From: Neobacillus sp. SuZ13
Lineage (GTDB): Bacteria > Bacillota > Bacilli > Bacillales > Cytobacillaceae
DNA: 64,000 bases
Reading direction: 5' to 3'
Assembly: GCF_030123365.1 (NCBI RefSeq)
Contig: NZ_CP126107.1
Location: forward strand, 4,115,501 to 4,179,500
Part shown: positions 32,332 to 41,666 of the stretch, piece by piece
Numbering within the stretch: the stretch's first letter is position 1
Layout of the letters: every line of letters begins with the position of its first letter
Notes under the pieces: model-generated
Told to the model about the DNA's origin: nothing
Database searches by the model: none
What the model saw: the letters and a program-made list of their open reading frames with translations, nothing else
Made by a program: the position numbers and the translations under genes

Positions 32332-34020
32332 TTAGAATAGCCCGATTGCATTCCCGTTTTCATCGACATCCATATTTAAGGCTGCCGGTTTTTTTGGTAA
32401 TCCCGGCATCGTCATGACATCTCCCGTTAAGGCGACAATAAATCCAGCCCCGATTGAAGGTTTAAATTCCCTGACTGTTACATTGAAATCCGAAGGTCTG
32501 CCTAACTTTGATGGATCATCAGATAAAGAATACTGGGATTTCGCCATACAAACAGCCAAATTAGACCAGCCAAACTTTTCAAAATCAATTAATTGTTTTT
32601 TTGCTTTTGATGAAAGTTCAACTTCGTTTCCACCATAAACTTTTTGAACAATCGTCCGAACTTTCTTTTCAATCGAATCCGATAAGTCATAGAGCGGTTT
32701 AAAATGGTTTTCTTCCCTGTCCATGACAGCTAACAGTTTATTAGCAAGATCGATGCCTCCTGCTCCACCCTTTTCCCAGACTTCAGTTAAAGCAACGGCC
32801 ACATTTTCTCTTTGACACCATTCAAGTAATGTGTCTACTTCCTGTTTGGTATCGGTGATGAATTTGTTAACGGCCACAACAACTGGTAATCCAAAGCTCT
32901 GAATGGTCTCAATATGTTTCTTTAGATTTGCAAAACCCAGCGTTAATGATGGAATATTTTCTTTAGCTAACTCACTTTTCACTACACCGCCATGCATTTT
33001 CAAAGCACGAATTGTTGCAACAATAACAACAGCCTCCGGTTTAATACCTGCACTTCTCGATTTTATATGTAAAAATTTCTCTGCACCCAAATCAGCACCA
33101 AACCCTGCTTCTGTAATAACATAATCCGCTAATTTAGCTGCTGTGGTTGTTGCAATTACACTGTTACATCCATGGGCAATATTTGCAAATGGACCGCCAT
33201 GAATTAGAGCTGGCGTGTGTTCAATCGTTTGTACAAGATTGGGTTTAACCGCATCTTTTAACAATAACGTTAATGCACCTTCCACCCCTAAATCACCAAC
33301 AGTCACTGGATTCTTATCATAATTATAAGCTACAACCATCCGAGATAATCGTAATTTTAAATCTTTTAAGTCTGTGGCTAAACATAGAACCGCCATAATT
33401 TCTGATGCAACTGTAATATCAAAACCATCTTCACGAGGCACCCCTTGGAGTGGGCCGCCAAGGCCGATAATTACTTTTCTTAAGGCTCTGTCATTTAAAT
33501 CTACCGCCCGTTTCCAGACAATCCTGCGTTGATCAATGTTAAGTTCGTTACCCTGTTGGAGATGATTATCGATTAATGCCGCGAGGGCATTGTTTGCAGT
33601 CGTTATCGCGTGAAGATCTCCAGTAAAGTGTAGATTGATATCTTCCATTGGCAGGACTTGTGAGTACCCACCACCAGTCGCCCCGCCTTTAATACCCATT
33701 GTAGGGCCCAGGGAAGGCTCTCTTATAGCGATCATTGTTTTTTTACCAATTTTATTGAAAGCATCGGCCAGTCCAACCGTTACGGTCGACTTTCCTTCGC
33801 CAGCCGGTGTTGGATTAATGGAAGTGACAAGAATTATTTTCCCACTTTCCTTCGTTCTCAGTTTAGCAAGAGCTTCGTTTGAAATTTTGGCCTTGTATTT
33901 ACCAAAGAGCTCTAAATCATCCGCTTCCAGACCAATTTTTTCTGCTATTTCAACAATTGGTCTCATCTCTGAATCTTGTGCAATTTCAATGTCTGATTTC
34001 ACTATTGTTTTTAATACCAC
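32332..34020 (-). CDS. fhs: Formate--tetrahydrofolate ligase
   Basis: Makes 10-formyl-THF from formate, ATP and THF in one-carbon metabolism. 562 residues. The ATP-binding segment is TPAGEGKSTVTVGLADAF (about residue 60), followed by PSLGPTMGIKGGATGGGYSQ (about 88) and HGGPFANIAHGCNSV (about 275), all typical. GTG 34020 has GGGGG six bases upstream; the in-frame ATG at 34035 has no ribosome site. B. subtilis lacks fhs, so its presence here is a strain or clade trait. The 241 bases to metA contain an AT-rich inverted repeat and no gene. Confidence 0.95.
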   Translation of the reverse strand: MVLKTIVKSDIEIAQDSEMRPIVEIAEKIGLEADDLELFGKYKAKISNEALAKLRTKESGKIILVTSINPTPAGEGKSTVTVGLADAFNKIGKKTMIAIREPSLGPTMGIKGGATGGGYSQVLPMEDINLHFTGDLHAITTANNALAALIDNHLQQGNELNIDQRRIVWKRAVDLNDRALRKVIIGLGGPLQGVPREDGFDITVASEIMAVLCLATDLKDLKLRLSRMVVAYNYDKNPVTVGDLGVEGALTLLLKDAVKPNLVQTIEHTPALIHGGPFANIAHGCNSVIATTTAAKLADYVITEAGFGADLGAEKFLHIKSRSAGIKPEAVVIVATIRALKMHGGVVKSELAKENIPSLTLGFANLKKHIETIQSFGLPVVVAVNKFITDTKQEVDTLLEWCQRENVAVALTEVWEKGGAGGIDLANKLLAVMDREENHFKPLYDLSDSIEKKVRTIVQKVYGGNEVELSSKAKKQLIDFEKFGWSNLAVCMAKSQYSLSDDPSKLGRPSDFNVTVREFKPSIGAGFIVALTGDVMTMPGLPKKPAALNMDVDENGNAIGLF

Positions 34021-34261
34021 CTTTATCCCCCGCATTCAGCATTAGAAATGACCTACGGTTTCATTGTATCAAAAAAGCGCTTTCAATCAATTTGTTAATT
34101 ATGAACAAATTATTATCTTTTCTGAATTTAGAATAATGTTTATAATATAAATATTAAATATTATAAATATTCATTGACTTCATGTCGTATGTAGTAGTTA
34201 TATTAATGGATGTAGTATTAGATAAACGCATGAAATTAAACCAGAAAAAGGGGATGGTCAC

Positions 34262-35170
34262 TTGCCAATTAACATTCCAAAACTTCTTCCTGCGAGGGAA
34301 ATTCTTGAAACAGAAAATATCTTCATCATGGATAACGAACGTGCCATTGCTCAGGACATCAGACCGCTAAATATACTCATTCTGAATTTAATGCCTGAAA
34401 AAGAAAGAGCAGAAACACAGCTTTTACGATTATTAGGAAACTCGCCCTTACAAGTAAATGTTAATTTTTTAAAAACGAATTCATATGAATCTACTCATAC
34501 GAGTAAACAGCATCTCGAACAGTTTTACACGACCTTTTCACAAGTGAAGAACCTGAAATTTGACGGGATGATTATCACTGGTGCCCCTGTGGAACTGTTA
34601 GAATATGATCAAGTGAAATATTGGTCAGAGTTAACAGAAATAATGGATTGGGCCAATGAAAATGTCACTTCGACATTACATATTTGTTGGGGAGCCCAGG
34701 CTGCACTACATTATCATTACGGAATTGGTAAATTTGAATTACAGAGAAAATGCTCCGGCATTTATGCCCACCGGATTTTTGAACAAAATGATATTTTGCT
34801 GCGTGGTTTTGATGATCAATTTTACGCTCCGCATTCCCGTTATACAGATGTTTCGATCGAAGCGATTAAAAAGAATACAGAACTAAAATTATTAGCTGCC
34901 TCAGATGATGCAGGAGCCTTATTAATTGCATCTCGCGATAGAAAGCATGTAATGATTACTGGACATTTAGAATATGAATCAGATTCGCTTGCACAGGAAT
35001 ACGAAAGGGATGTGAATAAGGGTCTTGAAATCCATATTCCCGAAAACTACTTCCCAAATAATGATCCAACCCAACCGCCAATAAATCGCTGGCGGTCCCA
35101 TGGCCATTTATTCTTTTCAAACTGGCTCAATTATTATGTCTACCAAGAAACCCCTTTTTTTTGGGCTTAA
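34262..35170 (+). CDS. metA: Homoserine O-acetyltransferase MetA
   Basis: Acylates homoserine in methionine synthesis; Bacillus MetA uses acetyl-CoA in spite of its similarity to succinyltransferases. 302 residues starting TTG CCA ATT (PINIPKLLPAREILETEN), with GGGGAT eight bases upstream. The catalytic Cys is in HICWGAQAALHYHYG (about residue 142), and the His-Glu pair is in MITGHLEYESD (about 236). There is no SAM riboswitch or T-box in the 240 bases upstream; TTGACT and TATATT at about 34174-34204 may form a promoter with a 19-base spacer. Confidence 0.95.
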   Translation: MPINIPKLLPAREILETENIFIMDNERAIAQDIRPLNILILNLMPEKERAETQLLRLLGNSPLQVNVNFLKTNSYESTHTSKQHLEQFYTTFSQVKNLKFDGMIITGAPVELLEYDQVKYWSELTEIMDWANENVTSTLHICWGAQAALHYHYGIGKFELQRKCSGIYAHRIFEQNDILLRGFDDQFYAPHSRYTDVSIEAIKKNTELKLLAASDDAGALLIASRDRKHVMITGHLEYESDSLAQEYERDVNKGLEIHIPENYFPNNDPTQPPINRWRSHGHLFFSNWLNYYVYQETPFFWA

Positions 35171-35173
35171 CAG

Positions 35174-35206
35174 AAAGCATCGGAAAATAACTTCCGATGC
35201 TTTTTT
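35174..35206 (+). terminator. Terminator of metA
   Basis: A perfect 12-base stem (35174-35185 with 35192-35203) followed by six T. Confidence 0.92.
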
Positions 35207-35284
35207 AAGTTTATTTTTTTTAAAAATAGAAAGAATATAGAAAAAGTAAGAGGCTCCATAAAAAATCTAAAGGGGAGAGTTTGT

Positions 35285-35497
35285 ATGGAATCAATCGTTG
35301 CACTTCATCGCAATTACTTTGGTGAAATTATTAACTTCGTTACTTCCGAGGGGCGAATCATCTCGTATCGAAAGGCGTTACAAGAGGCTGAAGACGGTCT
35401 AATCCAAGGGGTTCAGGCGATAGAGGAAGAACATGGGAAAATGTCTTTAATCCCAGAAAGCAGCCAATCTTTTGACCAGTTCCCAGATTTATATTAA
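35285..35497 (+). CDS. DUF3892-like small protein
   Basis: 70 residues: ALHRNYFGEIINFVTSEGRI followed by ISYRKALQEAEDGLIQGVQA, a pattern that fits DUF3892 (a small beta-hairpin/helix protein, function unknown). ATG 35285 has AAGGGGAG upstream. It has its own terminator and is transcribed alone between metA and mntR. Confidence 0.72.
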   Translation: MESIVALHRNYFGEIINFVTSEGRIISYRKALQEAEDGLIQGVQAIEEEHGKMSLIPESSQSFDQFPDLY

Positions 35498-35527
35498 AAG
35501 CACCTAGCTTAATTTGCTAGGTGCTTT
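35497..35527. terminator. Bidirectional terminator between the DUF3892 gene and mntR
   Basis: A perfect 12-base stem (35497-35508 with 35516-35527), then TTCTTATT on the plus strand. Confidence 0.88.
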
Positions 35528-35531
35528 CTTA

Positions 35532-35954
35532 TTATTCATTTTCATTCTGTTTTTGAATTTCATTTAATGCATCAATTCGCTTTTGATCCTCTTCAAAAAA
35601 CTGAACAAGGTCACCAATTCGATCGATGGAATCCCAACTTAAATGGTGCTCAATCCCTTCAACATCGTTATAAATATTTTCATCTTTTACACCGATGATT
35701 TTTAGGAATTGTTCTAGCAAATCATGTCTAAAGACAAGTCGTTTACCAATCTTTTTACCCTTTGTTGTTAACACGAGACCTCTATATTTTTCATAAACTA
35801 AGTACTCATCTTTATCAAGCTTTTGCACCATTTTCGTTACTGAGGAGGGATGTACAGACAGCGCTTCGGCAATATCTGAGACCCGAGCGTATCCTTTTTC
35901 TTCAATCAATATATATATTTGTTCAATATAATCTTCCATACTTGGTGTTGGCAT
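35532..35954 (-). CDS. mntR: Manganese transport regulator MntR
   Basis: A DtxR-family repressor that binds Mn2+ and represses Mn uptake genes. 140 residues from ATG 35954 (GGAGGG six bases upstream): PTPSMEDYIEQIYILIEEKG, nearly identical to B. subtilis MntR. Metal ligands are visible: Asp8, Glu11, His77 in VFRHDLLEQFL, and Glu99/Glu102/His103 in DVEGIEHHLSW. The winged-helix recognition helix is VHPSSVTKMVQKLDKD. An in-frame TTG 27 bases upstream has no ribosome site. Confidence 0.96.
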   Translation of the reverse strand: MPTPSMEDYIEQIYILIEEKGYARVSDIAEALSVHPSSVTKMVQKLDKDEYLVYEKYRGLVLTTKGKKIGKRLVFRHDLLEQFLKIIGVKDENIYNDVEGIEHHLSWDSIDRIGDLVQFFEEDQKRIDALNEIQKQNENE

Positions 35955-36024
35955 CCCATACCCTCCAAAAAAATTACTCAACTAAAAGTGTACTATAAGA
36001 AAAAAATAGTGACAAGGAACTTTA

Positions 36025-38211
36025 TCATTTATCTATAAATACTTCCTTATTTTGAGGCTTTTGTTCAAATAAAAATTTGACCCTTTTTTCAGATTCGTCT
36101 AAATAAAGCCGGGCATTAAAAGTTTTTTCTTTATTAACAAACCCTTCAATCAGCTCTGTTTTCCCTTCAGATAAAAGAAGCTTAATATTCTTTTGCGTAA
36201 TGTTTTTACCTAAAATCTTCTTGGATATAGTAAAATCACAATGATTTTTTTGGTAGTTGGAACAGCCATAAAAACTGCCCTTGTCCACTACCGATCCCTC
36301 ACATTTTTTACAAGTCCCTAATTTGGTAGACTGCTTTCTTCCCTTTTGCTTTCCTGGTGCAAAATTTTCACGCATTTCATCTGAAAACGACCAATTTGCC
36401 GCTTGGTCTATACTAGACGTAAATAAATGAAAAACCATCTTTTTCGTTTGCTCCATGAAATGTTTGGGCGCTGCAGATCCTTCTGAAATTTCCTTCAATT
36501 TCTGTTCCCACTTGGCGGTCATTTCAGGTGAAGCTAAAATTTCTTTGCCGATGGCTTCGATCAGGATTTTGGCCTTTGCTGTGGCATAAACTAAATTTTT
36601 GTTTACCTCAATATATAAACGGTCCTTTAACATCGTAATAATGCCAGCTCTCGTCGCTTCCGTGCCAAGACCCTCAGTTTTAGTTAGGATTTTTTCAAGC
36701 TCTTTATCATCTATATGCTTTCCGGCCGTTTTCATTAACGTAATCAATTGACCTTCGGTATAACGTTTTGGAGGCTGAGTCTTACTTTCTTTCACTTCCA
36801 CTTTATCTGTCTTACCTTGCTCACCCTCTGTTAACTTTGGCAGTGCAGGCTCATCATCATTATCTTTTGGTTTCAGTACCTTTCGCCAGCCTTCCTCAAT
36901 CTGTACCTTACCTTTTGAGATAAATGCCGCCCTGCCATCTACCAATGTAGTTACAGTAGTATATTCCGCAATCGCCTTATTGTAGTGTGCAGCTATTAAA
37001 CTTGTTACGACTAAATCATATATTTTCTTTTCATCTGGGGTAAGCCGTTCTACATTTGGGATTTGTTCCGTTGGAATAATTGCGTAGTGGTCCGTGACCT
37101 TCTTTTCATTCACATAGCGTTTGTTTTCTGAAATAGATGTTATTGGCAAGGGGAAGAAACTCTCGTAATCCTTAATATGACTTAATTTGTTTAAGATATC
37201 TGGGAAAGTATTGGCTTCTTCTTTCGTTACATACCGTGAGTCGGAACGAGGGTATGAGACATTTCCTTTTTGATAGAGCTTTTGCATAACATCTAGTGTT
37301 TTCTTCGGAGAAAATTTAAACCGTTTGTTCGCCTCAGCTTGTAGAGCCGATAGATTGTATAAGAGTGGTGGGAGAAATTCTTTTCTTTCTGATTGAACCT
37401 CACTAACCTCAGCGGGTTTACCTTTGCAAAAAGCCGCGACTTTATCTGCTAACTCTTTTTTATTTACTCGAGTTTCGCCATCATTCTGCCATTTTCCCGT
37501 GTACTTTTTTCCATCCATAATAAAATGTGCTAGAACCTCCCAAAAGGGATCCGACTTAAAGTTCTCTATCTCTAGTTCTCTTTTAACAATCAGGGCTAAA
37601 GTTGGGGTTTGCACTCTGCCAACTGAAAAAACATCAGAAAATCCTTGTTTTTGAAGTAAGAGGCTATAGAGCCGTGAGGCATTCATACCAACCACCCAGT
37701 CAGCACAAGCCCTGGTATAGGCTTCAAAATATAAACTCCGCGTCTGTTGTTCATCCAAAAGCTTCTGGAAACCCTCTCGAATACTATTGGCTGTCAACGA
37801 AGAAATCCAAAGCCTTTTCATAGGTTTGTGACATTTTGTCAGCCTGAGGATATTACGAATTATTAGCTCACCTTCGCGCCCCGCATCACCCGCGTGAATA
37901 ATTTCAGTAACTCTTGGGTCAGAGACCAATTTCTTAATGACGGCAAATTGCTTTGCCTTATCCTTTGTTACCTCGTATTCAAACTGTTCGGGGATCATTG
38001 GTAAATGATCTAATGACCATTTTTTCCAGCCTTGCTGATATTTTTCAGGTGAGACTAATTGGCATATATGTCCAATGGCCCAAGTTATATAGGCTCCCTC
38101 TGGAAAAACATCATTTGAAAAAATTTCAATAAAACCATTTTGTTTTTTATGTTTAAAGATTGATGCTAAGGTCGAACCTTGATCCGGCTTTTCGGCAATA
38201 ATTAATTTCAT
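36025..38211 (-). CDS. topB: DNA topoisomerase III
   Basis: A type IA topoisomerase that decatenates single-stranded crossings during replication and recombination. 728 residues. The Toprim domain starts IIAEKPDQGSTLA, with the acidic triad region IIHAGDAGREGELI (about residue 98). The active-site Tyr is in VSYPRSDSRY (about 313). One C-terminal zinc finger is visible (CKKCEGSV with CSNYQKNHC, about 640-662), followed by a basic tail. ATG 38211; transcribed alone. Confidence 0.96.
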   Translation of the reverse strand: MKLIIAEKPDQGSTLASIFKHKKQNGFIEIFSNDVFPEGAYITWAIGHICQLVSPEKYQQGWKKWSLDHLPMIPEQFEYEVTKDKAKQFAVIKKLVSDPRVTEIIHAGDAGREGELIIRNILRLTKCHKPMKRLWISSLTANSIREGFQKLLDEQQTRSLYFEAYTRACADWVVGMNASRLYSLLLQKQGFSDVFSVGRVQTPTLALIVKRELEIENFKSDPFWEVLAHFIMDGKKYTGKWQNDGETRVNKKELADKVAAFCKGKPAEVSEVQSERKEFLPPLLYNLSALQAEANKRFKFSPKKTLDVMQKLYQKGNVSYPRSDSRYVTKEEANTFPDILNKLSHIKDYESFFPLPITSISENKRYVNEKKVTDHYAIIPTEQIPNVERLTPDEKKIYDLVVTSLIAAHYNKAIAEYTTVTTLVDGRAAFISKGKVQIEEGWRKVLKPKDNDDEPALPKLTEGEQGKTDKVEVKESKTQPPKRYTEGQLITLMKTAGKHIDDKELEKILTKTEGLGTEATRAGIITMLKDRLYIEVNKNLVYATAKAKILIEAIGKEILASPEMTAKWEQKLKEISEGSAAPKHFMEQTKKMVFHLFTSSIDQAANWSFSDEMRENFAPGKQKGRKQSTKLGTCKKCEGSVVDKGSFYGCSNYQKNHCDFTISKKILGKNITQKNIKLLLSEGKTELIEGFVNKEKTFNARLYLDESEKRVKFLFEQKPQNKEVFIDK

Positions 38212-38284
38212 ATGATTTCTCCCTTTTTTACAAGCATCCCGATGTCCATTTTACCCATTAAATCGATAGTTAGTAAAGAGATAA

Positions 38285-38304
38285 AATACTGGGTATCCAG
38301 TATT
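38285..38304. promoter_or_regulatory. Inverted repeat upstream of topB
   Basis: AATACTGG and CCAGTATT, four bases apart, about 75 bases upstream of topB. Possible operator; not followed by a strong U-run. Confidence 0.3.
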
Positions 38305-38352
38305 TCCCTTGACGAATTTATGACAAATGAGTCAGCTGGAGAATAAATAAAA

Positions 38353-38375
38353 GGATGGCCATTTTATGGCCATCC
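38353..38375 (-). terminator. Terminator of the 95-residue protein gene
   Basis: GGATGGCCAT (38353-38362) pairs with ATGGCCATCC (38366-38375) with a three-base loop, then UUUUAUU on the minus strand. Confidence 0.85.
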
Positions 38376-38390
38376 AGGATAAACTAATCA

Positions 38391-38678
38391 TTACTTTATT
38401 TGTTTTAAAGTAGTAAGCTCTGGATCATCATACCAATTGTCATCTGGGATAATATTTGAAACTGTTAATATTAAAGAGGGAATTCTCTCAACTTCGAAAA
38501 CTATTGCACCAATTTTTTTCGTAAAAATGATAAAGGCACTTCCGTGAGAATATTTACTTAAATCAGCACCGATATGAAGCAGAGCCATGAATATCGCCTG
38601 TTTTTCGACTGAATCAATATAAACTTGAGGTGAAAATCTTAATATCCAATCCGCACCTTCAATGGAAAATCGGTACAT
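38391..38678 (-). CDS. Hypothetical 95-residue protein
   Basis: From ATG 38678 (GGAGG eight bases upstream) it reads YRFSIEGADWILRFSPQVYI. A small soluble protein with a beta-rich centre (SAFIIFTKKIGAIVFEVERI) and an acidic C-terminus; no known motif. I do not recognise it. It lies alone between topB and cspD and has its own terminator. Confidence 0.7.
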   Translation of the reverse strand: MYRFSIEGADWILRFSPQVYIDSVEKQAIFMALLHIGADLSKYSHGSAFIIFTKKIGAIVFEVERIPSLILTVSNIIPDDNWYDDPELTTLKQIK

Positions 38679-38813
38679 GGTATCTGCCTCCTGCATGTAT
38701 ATTGGTTATTTAAACATATGATGCAAAAGTAGTTTTATGTTAGTACCTGCAAACGATATCCAAATATTTTCATAGAATCTATGATAAATTAACTAAAAAA
38801 CCTAAGTCCTTCC

Positions 38814-38842
38814 TTGACTGTAAATTTTCAATATTGTATATT
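38814..38842 (+). promoter_or_regulatory. SigA promoter of cspD
   Basis: TTGACT (38814-38819) and TATATT (38837-38842) with a 17-base spacer. It gives a 5' leader of about 108 bases, as is usual for cold-shock genes, whose long leaders stabilise mRNA and aid translation in the cold. Confidence 0.7.
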
Positions 38843-38956
38843 TAAAGCATCATGTATCTACTATATGCATTCCTATTTTAGTGCAGATCGTTTACATGAT
38901 AATATTTATCTTTGGCACCATAAGGGTGGCTTGAAAGGCTTAGGAGGAAGAAGTAA

Positions 38957-39157
38957 ATGCAAAACGGTAAAGTTAAATGGTTCAACAATGAAAAAGGTTT
39001 TGGTTTTATTGAAGTAGAAGGCGGCGACGATGTATTCGTACACTTCAGCGCTATCACTGGCGAAGGCTTCAAATCTTTAGAAGAAGGCCAAGAAGTTTCT
39101 TTTGAAATCGTTGAAGGAAACCGTGGACCACAAGCAGCTAACGTTGTAAAACTATAA
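38957..39157 (+). CDS. cspD: Cold shock protein CspD
   Basis: A 66-residue OB-fold RNA chaperone. RNP1 (KGFGFIEV) and RNP2 (VFVHFSAI) are intact, in the order MQNGKVKWFNNEKGFGFIEV. ATG 38957 has TAGGAGGAAG upstream. It sits next to ypeQ-ypeP-ypdQ as in B. subtilis, where the gene here is cspD. Confidence 0.96.
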   Translation: MQNGKVKWFNNEKGFGFIEVEGGDDVFVHFSAITGEGFKSLEEGQEVSFEIVEGNRGPQAANVVKL

Positions 39158-39175
39158 TCTAAACTAACCAATTAG

Positions 39176-39201
39176 GGCTGACGAATATCGTCAGCCTTTT
39201 T
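39176..39201 (+). terminator. Terminator of cspD
   Basis: GGCTGACGA (39176-39184) pairs with TCGTCAGCC (39188-39196), followed by five T. Confidence 0.9.
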
Positions 39202-39228
39202 ATTTTTGCAGGTAATATGTGACAACCA

Positions 39229-39414
39229 TTAACTTAATTTTTTCCCAAACTCCTGAAGTTGTTCTCCTACTGTACACTGGGAAATGCAAAACCGGTGTGC
39301 TGCTCTTCGCCCGCCTTCTTTTTTCATATGTTGATGTAAAAAGCAGCCATCACAGTATTGAGCCATTAACGATTCTACATGACTCAATAATTCTCTTCTG
39401 TTGATTTCCTTCAC
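39229..39414 (-). CDS. ypeQ: YpeQ-type zinc-finger protein
   Basis: 61 residues with metal-binding Cys and His in YCDGCFLHQHMKKEGG and AHRFCISQCTVGEQLQ, the pattern of the YpeQ zinc-finger family. Function unknown. The start is GTG 39414, ten bases after GGGTG. It lies 20 bases after ypeP on the same strand, in the B. subtilis order ypeP-ypeQ-cspD. Confidence 0.82.
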   Translation of the reverse strand: MKEINRRELLSHVESLMAQYCDGCFLHQHMKKEGGRRAAHRFCISQCTVGEQLQEFGKKLS

Positions 39415-39434
39415 AAGAGTTTCACACCCATTTC

Positions 39435-40091
39435 CTAAAGAATTAATGTTTTTGCAAATATTTCTTTTCCCTCTAATGCTTGTGTCGCCAGTTTATCTGC
39501 CTCTTTATTATCTTTTCTATTAATGGATGTATATTTAGGTATTAAACCTAATTCTTTAATTTTTCCTTCAATTCGGTCAAGCCAGTTGTTAAGGGTATCT
39601 TCATAACATGGCCATTCTCCTTCTAACTGTTTTAACACAACCTGGGAGTCACCTTTGAATTCACAGGATAAATGATGGACACCTAAATCCTCTAAAATAT
39701 TCAATGCATAATAAAAAGCAGCGTATTCTGCTTCATTGTTTGTCTCAAGTTCATCGATCCGTTCATTCGCTCGAATACGGTATTTCTTCTTCCCTTGTTT
39801 AAAAAAAATAACTGCTCCGAGACCGGCTTGATTGGTTTCCTTTTGAAAACCTCCATCAAAGTAGACAGTTATTTCATGAGGGTCTTCTTCAATTTCAGTC
39901 ATCAACTTTTTCATTTCCTTTAAAATCCAAGATGTTCCTTTCTCATCATAAAAAAACAAATCCGATACCTTCCCAGTATTTTCAAGCTCTTCTCCGATTT
40001 GTATTGCAGTTTCACCTGATACCAATTCAGAGGAAAACTGAACCTTTTCATTACTTTTCGTTTTATACATCCACTCTAACCGATATTTCAA
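39435..40091 (-). CDS. ypeP: RNase H-like protein YpeP
   Basis: 218 residues from TTG 40091 (AAAGG nine bases upstream), starting LKYRLEWMYKTKSN. An N-terminal extension of about 75 residues precedes the RNase HI-type domain. The acidic catalytic residues are visible: Asp in VYFDGGFQ, Glu in NNEAEYAAFYYA, Asp in FKGDSQVVL and Asp in NKEADKLATQA. So it keeps the full set needed to cut RNA in RNA-DNA hybrids, although the B. subtilis YpeP is reported as inactive to my knowledge. Divergent from the ypdQ-type paralogue. Confidence 0.86.
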   Translation of the reverse strand: MKYRLEWMYKTKSNEKVQFSSELVSGETAIQIGEELENTGKVSDLFFYDEKGTSWILKEMKKLMTEIEEDPHEITVYFDGGFQKETNQAGLGAVIFFKQGKKKYRIRANERIDELETNNEAEYAAFYYALNILEDLGVHHLSCEFKGDSQVVLKQLEGEWPCYEDTLNNWLDRIEGKIKELGLIPKYTSINRKDNKEADKLATQALEGKEIFAKTLIL

Positions 40092-40289
40092 TGTCTTCAA
40101 CCTTTCTTTAAAGAATTCAATGGCATTTAAAATATTCGATCCTATTCGGCAATTTTACCACTTCATCCTAACCTATTCTGATATATTCTTATCATACCCA
40201 CTTCTTCATAGTTGTTATAAGAATAAATATTTTCTGCCTTAAAAGAAATATGATAAACTTTCATTAGTACACTTATGGAGGAAACAGAA

Positions 40290-40697
40290 TTGATTGAAGT
40301 TTATATTGACGGGGCAAGTGCTGGAAATCCTGGACCAAGCGGGGCCGGGATTTTTATTAAAGGAAATGGCATTACTGAAAAATATTCCATTCCACTTGGA
40401 AACATGTCAAATCACGAAGCAGAATATCATGCATTTATTAAAGCATTAGAAATATGTTTAGAAAAAGGGGTTCAGGATTCCGTTTTGTCTTTTAGAACGG
40501 ATTCTCAATTAGTTAACCAGGCAGTTGAAAAAGAGTTTGTTAAAAATAAGCTTTACACCCCATTACTTGAACACGCATTACATTTATCCAAACAAATTCC
40601 TTTATTTTTTATGAAATGGATTCCAAGTGCTGAAAATAAAGTTGCTGATGAATTAGCACGGCAGGCGATTCGAAAAAATCTTCCCGAGGAGCAATAA
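40290..40697 (+). CDS. ypdQ: RNase HI family protein (YpdQ/RnhA type)
   Basis: 135 residues from TTG 40290 (GGAGG eight bases upstream), giving IEVYIDGASAGNPGPSG. All RNase HI acidic residues are present: Asp in YIDGASAG, Glu in NHEAEYHAF, Asp in RTDSQLVNQ and Asp in NKVADELARQA. It lacks the basic protrusion of E. coli RNase HI. An in-frame ATG (40275) lies 15 bases upstream, but it contains the ribosome site. It is followed by the EamA transporter gene six bases on, so the two are probably one transcript. The 198 bases to ypeP hold the divergent promoters only. Confidence 0.88.
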   Translation: MIEVYIDGASAGNPGPSGAGIFIKGNGITEKYSIPLGNMSNHEAEYHAFIKALEICLEKGVQDSVLSFRTDSQLVNQAVEKEFVKNKLYTPLLEHALHLSKQIPLFFMKWIPSAENKVADELARQAIRKNLPEEQ

Positions 40698-40702
40698 AAC
40701 TC

Positions 40703-41632
40703 ATGAAAAAACCTTTATTTGCTGATTTAAGTTTGCTCCTTGTCACCCTTATTTGGGGGACAACTTTTGTATTAGTTCAAAATGCTATTGATTTCCTTGA
40801 ACCATTTTCCTTTAATAGCATTCGCTTTCTTGCTGCCGCTATAATATTAATTCTCTGCCTTTTCCTATTTGATAAAGAGCAGTTAAAAAAATTGGATAGA
40901 GAGTTACTTTTATCCGGTGTTTTCATCGGATTTTGGCTATTTCTTGGGTATGCTACCCAAACCATAGGGCTATTATATACAACTTCTTCTAAAGCTGGAT
41001 TTATTACAGGGCTAAACGTTGTCCTCGTCCCATTGTTTTCCATGATGTTATTAAAACAGTTTCCAACCAGAAATGCAGTCTTAGGTGTGTTGACAGCGAC
41101 GATTGGTTTATTTTTGCTTACAATGACTGATATTACTGCATTAAATAAGGGCGATGGATTTGTTTTCATTTGTGCGATTAGTTTTGCCCTTCAAATTATT
41201 TATACCGGCAAATTTAGCAATAAATATCCTACACTGCTGTTAACGGTTATTCAAATTACAACCGTAGCTTTTCTTTCGGTTGTATCCTCTTTCTTTTTTG
41301 AAGATTGGAGGAAGTCATTTAATCCCGAGATACTATTTAGACAAGAGGTGCTCATTGCCTTAATCATCACGAGCTTGTTCGCGACGGCCCTGGCCTTTTT
41401 AATTCAGACTAATTTCCAAAAGTATACTTCAGCAACAAGAGTGGCCTTGATTTTTGCGATGGAGCCGGTATTTGCTGCTATTACAGGGTTTTATTGGGCT
41501 CATGAACGACTATCCTATAGTGCTTTAGTAGGCTGTTTCCTTATATTTGCAGGCATGATATTTGCTGAACTTCCAACCCAAAAAATTACTTTATTTAAAA
41601 GAAGTAAAAGTATTGAAGATAAAGTTTCATGA
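40703..41632 (+). CDS. EamA/DMT-superfamily transporter
   Basis: 309 residues with ten predicted membrane helices in two EamA repeats. The first repeat starts LSLLLVTLIWGTTFVLVQNA, with the conserved WGTTF motif; the second starts near residue 150 (DGFVFICAISFALQIIYTGK) and ends EPVFAAITGFYWAHERLSYS. It is a drug/metabolite exporter or importer with unknown substrate. It follows the RNase H gene in the same direction. Confidence 0.9.
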   Translation: MKKPLFADLSLLLVTLIWGTTFVLVQNAIDFLEPFSFNSIRFLAAAIILILCLFLFDKEQLKKLDRELLLSGVFIGFWLFLGYATQTIGLLYTTSSKAGFITGLNVVLVPLFSMMLLKQFPTRNAVLGVLTATIGLFLLTMTDITALNKGDGFVFICAISFALQIIYTGKFSNKYPTLLLTVIQITTVAFLSVVSSFFFEDWRKSFNPEILFRQEVLIALIITSLFATALAFLIQTNFQKYTSATRVALIFAMEPVFAAITGFYWAHERLSYSALVGCFLIFAGMIFAELPTQKITLFKRSKSIEDKVS

Positions 41633-41633
41633 A

Positions 41634-41659
41634 AAAACTCCCTATAAAAAGGGAGTTTT
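41634..41659. terminator. Bidirectional terminator after the EamA gene
   Basis: AAAACTCCC (41634-41642) pairs with GGGAGTTTT (41651-41659); U-rich in both directions. Confidence 0.82.
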
Positions 41660-41666
41660 CTCATGT

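Noticed and set aside
34036..34261. SAM riboswitch or T-box upstream of metA
   Set aside because: The region is AT-rich with a simple inverted repeat and lacks the GC-rich conserved core of S-box or T-box leaders.
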